NCBI RefSeq assembly: GCF_000403135.1
Contig: NZ_AQPN01000079.1
Location: 1 to 64,000 of the forward strand
Direction: 5' to 3'
Origin: Arcticibacter svalbardensis MN12-7
Lineage (GTDB): Bacteria > Bacteroidota > Bacteroidia > Sphingobacteriales > Sphingobacteriaceae
Length of the DNA: 64,000 nucleotides
In this document: piece by piece, positions 1 to 9,070 of the stretch
Position numbering within the stretch: the first letter of the stretch is position 1
How the letters are laid out: every line of letters begins with the position of its first letter
Notes under the pieces: model-generated
The model's database searches: none
Seen by the model: only the letters and a program-made list of their open reading frames with translations
Told to the model about the DNA's origin: nothing
Program-made: the position numbers and the translations under genes

Positions 1-939
1 ATATAGTTGCCAGTAAACTGATAAAAAAGGGATAATTATAGATGTTACAATCATTTCAGCAACATGCTCCGGTGACCGTGAGGTAGAAGCTAATCGCCGA
101 AGTACAAACAGAAGTACTAAAACAAACCAAATAGAAAAGCTGATTAAAGCTACAAGTCCTGATTTCATCAACACTGCGCCAACGCCTATAAAAACAGATA
201 CGATCATGGCGTAATAATCCCAGGGTGCTTTTGACTGAATTTTAGATTCATATAATTCCGGATACTTTTTATAAAGCAAGGCATTGTACATACCCTTTCG
301 CTGTTCTTTGATACTGATCCCCCAGGGTGCTGTACGAACGGGATGGACAACAACAGCATTACTTACCTTTTTTAAGGGGATTTTATGCTGTATAATTTTG
401 AAGTGCAGGTCACTATCTTCCCGCCATGCCTGCTCAAAACGCTCATCAAATCCTCCGGTTTCCCAAAGTGCCTTCTTCGTACAGGCACAGTTTGCCGTAA
501 TAAACTCTGCGGTTTCCAGATGAGCGGTATTACGCTCAAAGTCGGTAGGGTTTTCAGGTAAAGGAACAATTACCTGGCCACTTATCACGAGTTCTTCCTC
601 ATCATGATAGGCGGCCAGGAGTGAAGCCAGCCAATCCTGATCCGGAATGCAGTCATCATCGGTGAATGCTATTAACTCCCCACTTGCTTTCATCCATCCA
701 TAATTGCGGGCAGCAGCCGGCCCTTTTTTCTGGGGTAGCGGATAATAAGACACATTGGGATGAATAAAACCCGTCCACACTTCAATTGCATCAGCAGTAT
801 CAGGGTCCGGCCCATCACTTACAACAATAATTTCATAGGTACTCTTTCCAATAGATTGAGTTAAAAGCGCATTTAAACACCTGATCAGTAATTCGCTCCT
901 CTTATACGTGGGCACTACGACAGATATATTCCTATTCAT
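1..939 (-). CDS. Family 2 glycosyltransferase, 3' end beyond window
   Basis: Translating the minus strand from the ATG at 939 gives an open frame to the window edge. It starts MNRNISVVVPTYKRSELL, the nucleotide-sugar-binding start of GT-A/GT2 enzymes. A TDDDCIPD motif near residue 95 is the metal-binding DxD region, and WREDSDLHF near residue 170 fits the catalytic ED region. The last roughly 60 residues visible are hydrophobic, so the enzyme is probably membrane-anchored. The start overlaps the stop of the upstream carbamoyltransferase by one base (TAATG), which suggests translational coupling and a shared substrate. The sugar donor and acceptor cannot be read from the sequence. The C-terminus is missing because the window begins here. 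Confidence 0.9.
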   Translation of the reverse strand, partial: MNRNISVVVPTYKRSELLIRCLNALLTQSIGKSTYEIIVVSDGPDPDTADAIEVWTGFIHPNVSYYPLPQKKGPAAARNYGWMKASGELIAFTDDDCIPDQDWLASLLAAYHDEEELVISGQVIVPLPENPTDFERNTAHLETAEFITANCACTKKALWETGGFDERFEQAWREDSDLHFKIIQHKIPLKKVSNAVVVHPVRTAPWGISIKEQRKGMYNALLYKKYPELYESKIQSKAPWDYYAMIVSVFIGVGAVLMKSGLVALISFSIWFVLVLLFVLRRLASTSRSPEHVAEMIVTSIIIPFLSVYWQLY

Positions 940-2654
940 TATTTTTCAATTAAAAAAGAACCTATAATCAGCGCATCAAAAGGCGAAGACCAAAAACATT
1001 CTACAGCATCCCTTGGCGAAGAAACAATAGGTTTTCCGAGGGTATTGAAAGAAGTATTCACCAATACAGGCACACCTGTTTTCGCTTTAAATGCTTTTAT
1101 CAGGTTGTAATACTGCGGATGTTGCGTACTGTTTACAGTTTGAATCCGCGCTGTTCCATCGGTGTGCCGCACTGCTGGAATCTGATCTGCTTTATCAGGT
1201 TTAACATCGTAAATAAATAACATAAAGGGCGAGTATTCTGCTCCTTCAAACCATTCATGGGCATCTTCTTCCAGCACTACGGGGGCAACGGGACGGAAGT
1301 CTTCCCTGTCCTTCACTTCATTTAAACGGGATTGCATTTTCGGACTGATGGGAGAAGCTAGTATAGAGCGACTTCCCAATGCCCTTGGGCCGAATTCCAT
1401 CCTGCCCTGATACCAGCCTATAATTTTATCCTGAGCCAGTATTTCAGCACCTTCTTCGGCTACATTATCCAATTTACGATAAGGAACTTTAGCCCACTTA
1501 AGAAATTTCTCAATTTCATCATCGGTATATTCAGGACCCCAATACACATGATCCATGGTAAAGTCTTTCGTGGTACTTTTTCTTTCTTGCGCGTCAATCC
1601 ATTCTGCAGCACCAAGAGCAGTGCCTGAATCGCCTGCAGCGGGTTGAATCCAGATATTCTTAAACGGACCCCGATCCCTGATCCGGGCATTTAATACACA
1701 ATTTAAGGCCACGCCACCTGCCATACACAGATTGTCTTCTTTCGTTTCCTGATAGAGCCAGTTTGTTAATGCTAACACGGTTTCTTCCAGTACAAATTGC
1801 AGGGAATGTGCAATATTGAAATGGTGTGCGGTAAATTCTTCATGCCTTAGGCGTGTGGGACCAAAGCGCTCTTCAAACCGCTCATCGGTAATGGTATATT
1901 GCCCCTTTTCGCCAATAGTGATCATTTCCCGGAAGTCTTTTACAAACACCGGTTTCCCATATGAGGCCAGGGCCATCACTTTGTATTCATCCGAAGAGTG
2001 TAAAAATCCGAGGTAGGTCGTTAAACGCTCATAGAGCAAACCAAGCGAATGCGGCATTTGTACTTCTCCTATTCGGGTCATCTCATTGCCTTTTCCAATG
2101 CTATAGGTGGTTGTAGCACGTTCGCCACGTCCGTCCAAAGTAAGAATTGCGGCTTGAGAATACGGAGAAGGAAGGAAAGCACTTGCGGCATGTGCAATAT
2201 GATGCTCTACGAAATGCCATTCAAAACTAGAAACTGTTGCACCTTTAAAGCGCTTTTGAAGATGATGCGGGTACCCATCTACAAGCTGAGAAGGGCCATT
2301 TAAGATAGAGGAAAGAAACAAAGGGTCCCATGGATTCAACCATTCAGTACTTGATGTACCACCGGGAATAAATGGAATCTCTATAGAATGAGCAGATTTA
2401 AACTGATCCGGAATAAGTAAATAAGGATCAAAGGAGTACGCCACATGGTCTACATCGCTTAAATTGATCTGGGCGATCTGCAGACAGTAATCAATAGCAT
2501 GAAAGGGCAATTCCCAGGTAGAGAAAGGAACCGGCCTTTTGCCATGTTTAAAATGGGTGAAACGTTCGTCTTCAGCAGCAGCTAATAATATACCGTCTTT
2601 AATGATACATGCAGCGGAATCGTGGAACGCAGCATTAATGCCTAATGTGTACAT
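939..2654 (-). CDS. NodU/CmcH-family carbamoyltransferase
   Basis: The 571-residue protein is full length for the NodU/CmcH/TobZ O-carbamoyltransferase family, which moves a carbamoyl group from carbamoyl phosphate, via carbamoyl-AMP, to a hydroxyl on a sugar or antibiotic. Visible motifs are the N-terminal start LGINAAFHDSAAC, the metal-ligand motif VEHHIAHAASAF near residue 150, CMAGGVALN near 315, and the C-terminal-domain block RMEFGPRALGSRSI near 425. It lies at the 3' end of the GlgE operon, 169 bases after the small membrane protein gene, and overlaps the next glycosyltransferase by one base. The pair may build or decorate a carbamoylated glycan. That acceptor is an inference. The family call is firm. 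Confidence 0.93.
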   Translation of the reverse strand: MYTLGINAAFHDSAACIIKDGILLAAAEDERFTHFKHGKRPVPFSTWELPFHAIDYCLQIAQINLSDVDHVAYSFDPYLLIPDQFKSAHSIEIPFIPGGTSSTEWLNPWDPLFLSSILNGPSQLVDGYPHHLQKRFKGATVSSFEWHFVEHHIAHAASAFLPSPYSQAAILTLDGRGERATTTYSIGKGNEMTRIGEVQMPHSLGLLYERLTTYLGFLHSSDEYKVMALASYGKPVFVKDFREMITIGEKGQYTITDERFEERFGPTRLRHEEFTAHHFNIAHSLQFVLEETVLALTNWLYQETKEDNLCMAGGVALNCVLNARIRDRGPFKNIWIQPAAGDSGTALGAAEWIDAQERKSTTKDFTMDHVYWGPEYTDDEIEKFLKWAKVPYRKLDNVAEEGAEILAQDKIIGWYQGRMEFGPRALGSRSILASPISPKMQSRLNEVKDREDFRPVAPVVLEEDAHEWFEGAEYSPFMLFIYDVKPDKADQIPAVRHTDGTARIQTVNSTQHPQYYNLIKAFKAKTGVPVLVNTSFNTLGKPIVSSPRDAVECFWSSPFDALIIGSFLIEK

Positions 2655-2823
2655 AGTTTTCTTTTAAACGGAGTAGGAAGGATGTAGGAATGCCAGCAGT
2701 ATTTACAGCACTGGAAAAAATAATAATACCTGGAAGTTATTTTAAAATAAAGAGTTTACTAATTAAGGCCAGTAAACAAGAATTTGGTTGAACAGATTTT
2801 TGTTTACTGATCCTATTTTAAGT

Positions 2824-3063
2824 TTAATCGTGACCTTCTAATTTTACAAGCTTGTTGTAAATTCCTAATAGAAGGAATGGAGCAGCCCATTGACCAACGA
2901 ATAAAGCATTATGCCGTTTATGCATAATTTTCAATGTAAGCGAAACACCAATGGATGTTAGTGCAGCCCACAAAAACAGATCAGATGGGAGTTTGGCTGT
3001 TTGTTCTTCAATTTTACGGGCAACGGGCCCCTCTTTGTGTTCAGGATTTACGTTTTCTAACAT
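2824..3063 (-). CDS. Small membrane protein of unknown function
   Basis: This is a 79-residue protein if started at the ATG at 3063 (MLENVNPEHKEGP). An alternative upstream start at 3108 would add a hydrophobic, lysine-rich stretch that looks like untranslated leader. The protein has a polar N-terminus and one or two hydrophobic segments, approximately residues 30-46 and 55-70. It sits 55 bases downstream of the duplicated membrane protein and may be the last gene of the glgE-treS-glgB group. I do not recognise a family. The hydrophobic profile suggests a small inner-membrane protein. Confidence 0.6.
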   Translation of the reverse strand: MLENVNPEHKEGPVARKIEEQTAKLPSDLFLWAALTSIGVSLTLKIMHKRHNALFVGQWAAPFLLLGIYNKLVKLEGHD

Positions 3064-3118
3064 AATGTTTTTCTTTAAGATGTAGATTATTAACACCTTA
3101 AAAATCATTTTGTTGATC

Positions 3119-3778
3119 TTATTTTCCTGTTTCTATATCAGAGGCATCTACTGGTTTTGATTCGGGAGATCCTTTTTGTCTCAGGTAGATGGTCAGGATT
3201 ACAATAGAGGCTACTGAAAGAAATTCACTCTGCCAATTTTGAAAGGTTTCAAACCAAAAAGTGGATTCAGCTAGAAACTGAGCCAAGCTTTCCCGCAATT
3301 GGTGATGGATTTCCTGCTGTACATTGTTATCGATCCAGCTTCCGTATAAATGAAGACCCCAACTAATGAAAAATAAAATAAAGAAGGCTAAAGAAAGGGA
3401 GTAACTGTAAATATTCAGTATCCAACCGCCTTTTCTTACGGCCCAAGGTGAGTCTTTACCGGGTTTTGGATCACGGTCTACTTCTTCCTTTCCTTCCAGT
3501 TTTTTCGATTCGGCAGATCCTTGTTGTCTGAGGTGAATAGTTAACACAACATAAAGGGACATTTGTAAAAACTCACTTTGAAAGTTCTCAAAGGTGGCCG
3601 ATATAAAATGGCCGGTTCCCAAATAAGCAAACAAGCTTAAAATGGGTACCTGTGCCTCTGATAAATCCTTATTGTGTTCTTTCCATCCGGTTAATGCCTG
3701 AGCGGCAAGGGTGATAATAAATAAGAATAAGAATACGATGGAAAGGCTATTTCTATAGAAATAACTGCGCTTGCTCAT
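3119..3778 (-). CDS. DUF6766-like membrane protein with internal duplication
   Basis: The 219-residue membrane protein resembles the DUF6766 family of uncharacterised proteins; the name is from memory of the family's motifs. Each half carries the same plan: an aromatic-rich hydrophobic helix, a GW/SW turn, then F-x-x-FQ-x-W/F-QSEFL, a second hydrophobic helix ending LTI-Y/H-LRQ, and a G-S-x-ESK tail (GSAESK near residue 90, GSPESKPV near 205). The gene begins 3 bases after the glgB stop, so it is probably in the same transcript. Its role is unknown. Association with alpha-glucan/trehalose metabolism is from context only. Confidence 0.78.
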   Translation of the reverse strand: MSKRSYFYRNSLSIVFLFLFIITLAAQALTGWKEHNKDLSEAQVPILSLFAYLGTGHFISATFENFQSEFLQMSLYVVLTIHLRQQGSAESKKLEGKEEVDRDPKPGKDSPWAVRKGGWILNIYSYSLSLAFFILFFISWGLHLYGSWIDNNVQQEIHHQLRESLAQFLAESTFWFETFQNWQSEFLSVASIVILTIYLRQKGSPESKPVDASDIETGK

Positions 3779-3781
3779 GAC

Positions 3782-5704
3782 TTATTCCTCTGCATGTGAA
3801 AATTTCAAAACGATAACACCTAAGGGCGGTAATGTTAATGAGAGGGAATGTGTCTGGTCATGTGCAGGGATAGGAAATGCATCCAGCTCACCTGAGTTTA
3901 ACACATCACTTCCTCCGTATTTTAAGGAATCTGAATTCAAAATTTCTTTGTAAAAGCCTCTCAAAGAAACGCCAATGCGGTAATTAGAACGAACTACCGG
4001 TGTAAAATTGGCTACAAAAATCAGGTCCTCCTCTATATTAATCCCTTTCCTGCGCCAACAAATTACACAGTTTTGATCGTCATTATTTGCAATCCACTCA
4101 AAGCCCTCATAGGTGAAATTATAGGTATACAGCGCCGGCTCATGGTATAGCATATTCAGGTCTTTAACCAGACTTTGTACGCCATTATTTAAGGGATGAT
4201 GATTTTCGTGCCAGTCCAGACTAAAGTCATGCTGCCACTCATGACTTTGTGCAAATTCACCACCCATAAAGATCAGTTTAGCGCCTGGATGTCCATACAT
4301 ATACGCAAATAACAGCCTGAGATTGGCAAATTTCTGCCATTCATCCCCGGGCATCTTATTTAACAGGGATTGTTTACCATACACCACTTCGTCGTGAGAT
4401 AAAGGAAGCGTAAATTTTTCAGTAAATGCATAAAGCAAACTGAAGGTGATTTGGCCTTGATGGTACTTTCTGTAAACGGGATCATTTTCGAAATAGTGAA
4501 GGGTATCATGCATCCATCCCATCATCCACTTCATATCAAAACCTAAACCACCTTCGTGTACAGGGTGCGTAACTCCCGGCCATGAAGTTGACTCTTCCGC
4601 AACGGTAATTACATCAGGGAAAGACTCATGTACAGCAGTATTAAGCTCTCTTAGGAAACTGATTGCTTCCAGATTTTCTCTGCCACCATATTGGTTGGGA
4701 ATCCACTCCCCCTCCTCTCTGGAATAATCCAGATATAACATAGAAGCGACTGCATCAACGCGCAATCCATCAATATGAAATTGCTCCAGCCAGAAAAAGG
4801 CATTCGAAATCAGAAACTCCCTTACTTCATTCCGATCCAGATTAAAGATAAAGCTTTTCCAATCCGGGTGAAATCCTTTACGGGGGTCTGCGTATTCATA
4901 AAGATGAGATCCGTCAAAGTAACCTAATCCATGCTCATCAACAGGGAAATGAGAAGGTACCCAATCCAGTATAACGCCTATTCCTGCAAGATGCAGCTGG
5001 TCGACTAAAAATTTGAAGTCCTCCGGTGCACCAAAACGACTGGATGGCGCAAAATAACCAGTCACCTGATAACCCCATGACCCGTAAAAAGGATGCTCCA
5101 TGATGGGCATAAATTCCACGTGGGTAAATCCCATATAGACACAATAATCAGGAAGTTGAGCTGCAATTTCACGGTAGGTTAAAAAAGATCCATCTTCAGT
5201 TGACCTTCTCCAGGATCCCAGGTGAACCTCATAAACAGAGATGGGTTTACTGAGTGCATTTTCTTTTTGGCGCTCCGTAACCCATTTAGCATCATTCCAT
5301 GTATAAGCCTGATCCCAGGTAATAGAACTAGTATGCGGTGGAGTTTCCCAATGTAAGGCATAAGGATCACCCTTTTCTACTTTAAAACCATTGGGATTTT
5401 CAATGTAATATTTATAATATTCCGCATGTAAAACACCGGGAATAAAGAGCTCCCAGATTCCTGAACCATCCCAGCGCACATGCATAGGGTGACTGTTTTT
5501 ATCCCATGAGTTGAAATTGCCTACTACGGTTACGTAACTGGCAGCGGGGGCCCAAACTGCAAAGTAAGTACCTTTTTCACCTTCGTGGTTCACTAGGTGA
5601 GATCCAAGTTTATTATAAAGATTATAATGTTTACCTGCTTTAAAAAGAGCTACATCAAAATCGGTAAACAATGAGAATGGAATGGATTGAAGAATGTCTG
5701 GCAT
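3782..5704 (-). CDS. glgB: 1,4-alpha-glucan branching enzyme
   Basis: GlgB is a GH13 enzyme that cuts alpha-1,4-glucan and re-attaches the piece by an alpha-1,6 bond. The 640 residues comprise an N-terminal CBM48-like domain (about residues 30-120), the TIM-barrel and a C-terminal beta domain. The nucleophile is D317 in GLRVDAVASM and the acid/base is E370 in TVAEEST. This 53-residue spacing equals that of the E. coli enzyme (D405/E458), and LSHDEV also matches. The offset shows that the extra N1 domain of E. coli GlgB is absent. It is 10 bases downstream of the TreS fusion gene and 3 bases upstream of the DUF6766-like gene. It should branch the glucan made by GlgE. Confidence 0.97.
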   Translation of the reverse strand: MPDILQSIPFSLFTDFDVALFKAGKHYNLYNKLGSHLVNHEGEKGTYFAVWAPAASYVTVVGNFNSWDKNSHPMHVRWDGSGIWELFIPGVLHAEYYKYYIENPNGFKVEKGDPYALHWETPPHTSSITWDQAYTWNDAKWVTERQKENALSKPISVYEVHLGSWRRSTEDGSFLTYREIAAQLPDYCVYMGFTHVEFMPIMEHPFYGSWGYQVTGYFAPSSRFGAPEDFKFLVDQLHLAGIGVILDWVPSHFPVDEHGLGYFDGSHLYEYADPRKGFHPDWKSFIFNLDRNEVREFLISNAFFWLEQFHIDGLRVDAVASMLYLDYSREEGEWIPNQYGGRENLEAISFLRELNTAVHESFPDVITVAEESTSWPGVTHPVHEGGLGFDMKWMMGWMHDTLHYFENDPVYRKYHQGQITFSLLYAFTEKFTLPLSHDEVVYGKQSLLNKMPGDEWQKFANLRLLFAYMYGHPGAKLIFMGGEFAQSHEWQHDFSLDWHENHHPLNNGVQSLVKDLNMLYHEPALYTYNFTYEGFEWIANNDDQNCVICWRRKGINIEEDLIFVANFTPVVRSNYRIGVSLRGFYKEILNSDSLKYGGSDVLNSGELDAFPIPAHDQTHSLSLTLPPLGVIVLKFSHAEE

Positions 5705-5714
5705 GGTTAGTTAG

Positions 5715-8700
5715 TTAAACCTTTTGGATAAGCGGAACATTAAAATTTTTCATTATTGACTTAATACCACGCATGGGGACGATAACCCAATCAGGGCGAT
5801 TATTCAGCTCGTAATTTAGCTCATATATTGCTTTTTGCAGCAGAAAAGTTTGCAAAAGAATTCCAAGACTTTCTTTGTCCTGAGGTATGAAATTTGCTCC
5901 CTGTACCTTTTGCAAATAGGATTGCATAAAAAAGCCACTCATATAATGATACCACTGTTCCACATGGGGTAATAATTTGTTAATATCTTCAGGTCTGATT
6001 TTTTTATCGATATATAAACTGCCATATGCAGCGTACTGAAACGAGCGAAGCATCCCTGTAACATCCCTAATGGGAGAATACTTCAGCCTTCTTTCACTGT
6101 AACTTTTTGCCGGCTCTCCCTCAAAGTCAAGAATTATAAAATCTTTACCCGTAAACAAAACCTGTCCTAAATGATAATCACCATGAATCCGAATCTTAGT
6201 TACCTCAATCTTTTGAGTGTACACACGTTTTAGTACGGTAAGTATTTCCTCTTTCATACCAAGAAGTTCGAGTGCTTCCTCTTTCAAACTTTCAGGCAGC
6301 TTCTTCATATTTTTGTTTAAACTCTGGAAAGCGACTCTGACCAGGGATTGCAGGGAAGAAAAAACAGAGCGCTGGTAATGAAGCGAGAAATCTTCAGATT
6401 TAAAAGAATCGAGTTTTTGTCCGGATGCTAAAGCAAGATGCATCTCGGCAGTGCGCAAGCCTAATAAGCGAACATTATCGGAAACCGGACCTTCCAGTAG
6501 ACTTTTTAAATCATCTGGTACCTCATCATAGGGTACAGGCTCCAACAGGTTCCCCTTCAACTCTTTAATTACGGCATCTGCTTTAGGATTAGCCAGTATT
6601 TTTTCATTGTAATCGTTAAGACGGTCGAGCATATACGTCCAGCCATCACTATTACTGGAAACCATTTCCTGCATCATGCAGAGAACCATATTTCCTTTTG
6701 GAAACTTCCATTCCAAAGAGCCAACGAAAGCGGGAATATGCTTGAACTTAGCCTCATTCGTCAGGAAATGAATGATTTCCATATCTGCATTTATGGCCAG
6801 ATCGACTTTCCGATAGATTTTGAGGAAGAAACAATTATCGTAGATGATGGAGGTATTACTTTGCTCGGCAGATAATACCCTTGGTTTTATTTTTTCGTGC
6901 GTACTCAGGTGTTTCTTAAGTGCCCTTGTAGCTTTAAAATCAAGCACTCCATTCTTTAAAGGCACATCCTGGTTATAAGCCATCCGTCGGATCAATACAT
7001 CCTGAAGATTAAAACCATATATGGCATCATAAATAACACCCTCCAGCTCCCCTACTTTAATTTTTGCTATGATAGATTGGGGACAGCTTTCCTGAATTTT
7101 AAATGAAAACTGATCTTTTCCAAAGGCAATTGGCAATTGGTAGGTATCCGGAAGTCCATCCTGGTAAGAAACCTGAATGAGTAGAAAAATGGCACTGTCT
7201 TCAGCTAAAGGTACAACAGCAGAATCTGTTATTTCAATCCGCTCTATACCACGTCCTTTGCCTCCAAACCAACGCATGCGCATCAGGTAATCAGGGATAA
7301 TATCCCGCTCCAGTTTATCCAGATTTGCCCTTTCGGTCAGGTCCTTCCATTTATCTACCTGCACCGTTTTTATTGCTCCAGGTTCGAGTGCATCAACACT
7401 TTCCTTTTGCATGATGAAACACAGGCAGGAATATCCATTCAGCATAAACACATAGGGCTGATCGGTTTTTACAAGCGGGAACCGGTTACGACTAAAGATC
7501 TCTACCGGGGCATATCCGGAATAAGAATCCAGATCTAACTCGGCTGACTGTGAAAAACGGGATAGATTGGAGACAATCAGAATGGTTTCGTCTTCGTAAC
7601 AGCGGGTATAAGCCAAGACTTTTGCATTTTCAGAGTTGATAAACTTCATGTCACCCCGGCTTAGTGACTTATATTTCTTGCGCATACTGATAATCCGCTT
7701 CATCCACCATAACAAGGAAGAGGTATTATTAGATTGCAGTTCCACGTTTACTGTCCCGAAGTGATATTGTGGATCAAGGATCATTGGAAGGTATAACTGC
7801 TGGGGGTTTGCATTTGAGAAACCACCGTTCCGATCGGCATCCCATTGCATAGGGGTCCTCACGCCGTCTCTATCGCCTAAATAGAAGTTATCACCCATAC
7901 CAATTTCATCCCCGTAATAAATAACAGGGGTTCCCGGAAGGGTAAAAAGTAAGGAGTTGAGGAGTTCGATTTTACTTCGATTGTTCTCCAGGAGAGGAGC
8001 AAGACGATGCCTGATACCTAAATTAATTCTTGCTTTAGGGTCTTTTACGTATACTTTGTACATGTAATCCCTTTCTTCATCGGTAACCATTTCCAGCGTC
8101 AGCTCATCATGATTCCTCAGGAAAATAGCCCATTGGCAGGTATCAGGAATGGCAGGTGTCTGATCGAAAATATCGGTGATCGGGTAACGGTCTTCCATCT
8201 GAACCGCCATGAACATCCGTGGCATAACCGGGAAATGGTAGTTCATCTGGCACTCATCGCCATTGCCGAAATAAGAGGCAGAATCTTCAGGCCACATGTT
8301 TGCTTCCGCTAAGAGCAGCGTTCCGGGAAAGTTTTCATCTACATACTTCCTGAGTTTTTTAAGAAACACATGGGTTTCGGGCAAGTTTTCGCAGTTCGTA
8401 CCATCGCGTTCGAAGAGGTAGGGCACAGCGTCGAGCCTAAAACCATCTACGCCCATTTTACACCAATAGTTAATCATCTTGAATACTTCATCCTGTACGG
8501 CAGGGTTATCAAAATTCAGATCCGGTTGGTGAAAGAAGAAACGGTGCCAATAGTATTGTTTCGCTACAGCGTCCCATGTCCAGTTGGAAGCTTCGAAGTC
8601 CTGAAAGATAATCCTCGCGTCTTTGTATTGCTTGGGATCATCTGTCCACACATAATAATCGCGCAAGGCAGATCCTTTAGGTGCATTCCTTGCCTTTTGA

Positions 8701-9059
8701 AACCAGGGATGCTGATCGGAAGTATGGTTGATGACTAATTCGGTAATTACTCTCAGATTTCGCTTATGGGCCTCTTTTAGAAACAAGCGAAATTCCCTTA
8801 TCGTGCCATACGAAGGGTTAATGTTGTAGTAGTCGGCAATGTCGTATCCATCATCTCGTAGTGGCGACGGGTAAAAAGGCAACAGCCAGATGGCAGTAAT
8901 ACCAAGGTCCTGCAGATAATCCAATTTCTGCATCAATCCTTGAAAGTCGCCTATACCATCTGAATTTCCATCATTAAAGGCTTTGATATGGAGCTCATAG
9001 ATCACTGCATCTTTATACCAATGCAGCTTTTCGTCTAATTGTATCTTTTTATCAGGCAT
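5715..9059 (-). CDS. treS: Trehalose synthase fused to maltokinase
   Basis: The protein has 1114 residues. The first 550 or so are a GH13 trehalose synthase that interconverts trehalose and maltose, with nucleophile D210 in FRLDAVP, E252 in LAEANMWPED, and FLRNHDE further on. The remainder resembles Pep2/Mak maltokinase, which phosphorylates maltose to maltose-1-phosphate. It begins about residue 575, contains MRWFGGKGR, and has kinase motifs IHGDYHLGQVL near residue 960 and DFEGEP about 20 residues later. Fusion of the two steps is a known arrangement. The gene follows glgE by 11 bases and precedes glgB by 10 bases, giving a complete trehalose-to-glucan route. No trehalose-forming gene is in this window. 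Confidence 0.96.
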   Translation of the reverse strand: MPDKKIQLDEKLHWYKDAVIYELHIKAFNDGNSDGIGDFQGLMQKLDYLQDLGITAIWLLPFYPSPLRDDGYDIADYYNINPSYGTIREFRLFLKEAHKRNLRVITELVINHTSDQHPWFQKARNAPKGSALRDYYVWTDDPKQYKDARIIFQDFEASNWTWDAVAKQYYWHRFFFHQPDLNFDNPAVQDEVFKMINYWCKMGVDGFRLDAVPYLFERDGTNCENLPETHVFLKKLRKYVDENFPGTLLLAEANMWPEDSASYFGNGDECQMNYHFPVMPRMFMAVQMEDRYPITDIFDQTPAIPDTCQWAIFLRNHDELTLEMVTDEERDYMYKVYVKDPKARINLGIRHRLAPLLENNRSKIELLNSLLFTLPGTPVIYYGDEIGMGDNFYLGDRDGVRTPMQWDADRNGGFSNANPQQLYLPMILDPQYHFGTVNVELQSNNTSSLLWWMKRIISMRKKYKSLSRGDMKFINSENAKVLAYTRCYEDETILIVSNLSRFSQSAELDLDSYSGYAPVEIFSRNRFPLVKTDQPYVFMLNGYSCLCFIMQKESVDALEPGAIKTVQVDKWKDLTERANLDKLERDIIPDYLMRMRWFGGKGRGIERIEITDSAVVPLAEDSAIFLLIQVSYQDGLPDTYQLPIAFGKDQFSFKIQESCPQSIIAKIKVGELEGVIYDAIYGFNLQDVLIRRMAYNQDVPLKNGVLDFKATRALKKHLSTHEKIKPRVLSAEQSNTSIIYDNCFFLKIYRKVDLAINADMEIIHFLTNEAKFKHIPAFVGSLEWKFPKGNMVLCMMQEMVSSNSDGWTYMLDRLNDYNEKILANPKADAVIKELKGNLLEPVPYDEVPDDLKSLLEGPVSDNVRLLGLRTAEMHLALASGQKLDSFKSEDFSLHYQRSVFSSLQSLVRVAFQSLNKNMKKLPESLKEEALELLGMKEEILTVLKRVYTQKIEVTKIRIHGDYHLGQVLFTGKDFIILDFEGEPAKSYSERRLKYSPIRDVTGMLRSFQYAAYGSLYIDKKIRPEDINKLLPHVEQWYHYMSGFFMQSYLQKVQGANFIPQDKESLGILLQTFLLQKAIYELNYELNNRPDWVIVPMRGIKSIMKNFNVPLIQKV

Positions 9060-9070
9060 AGATTCCCGGA

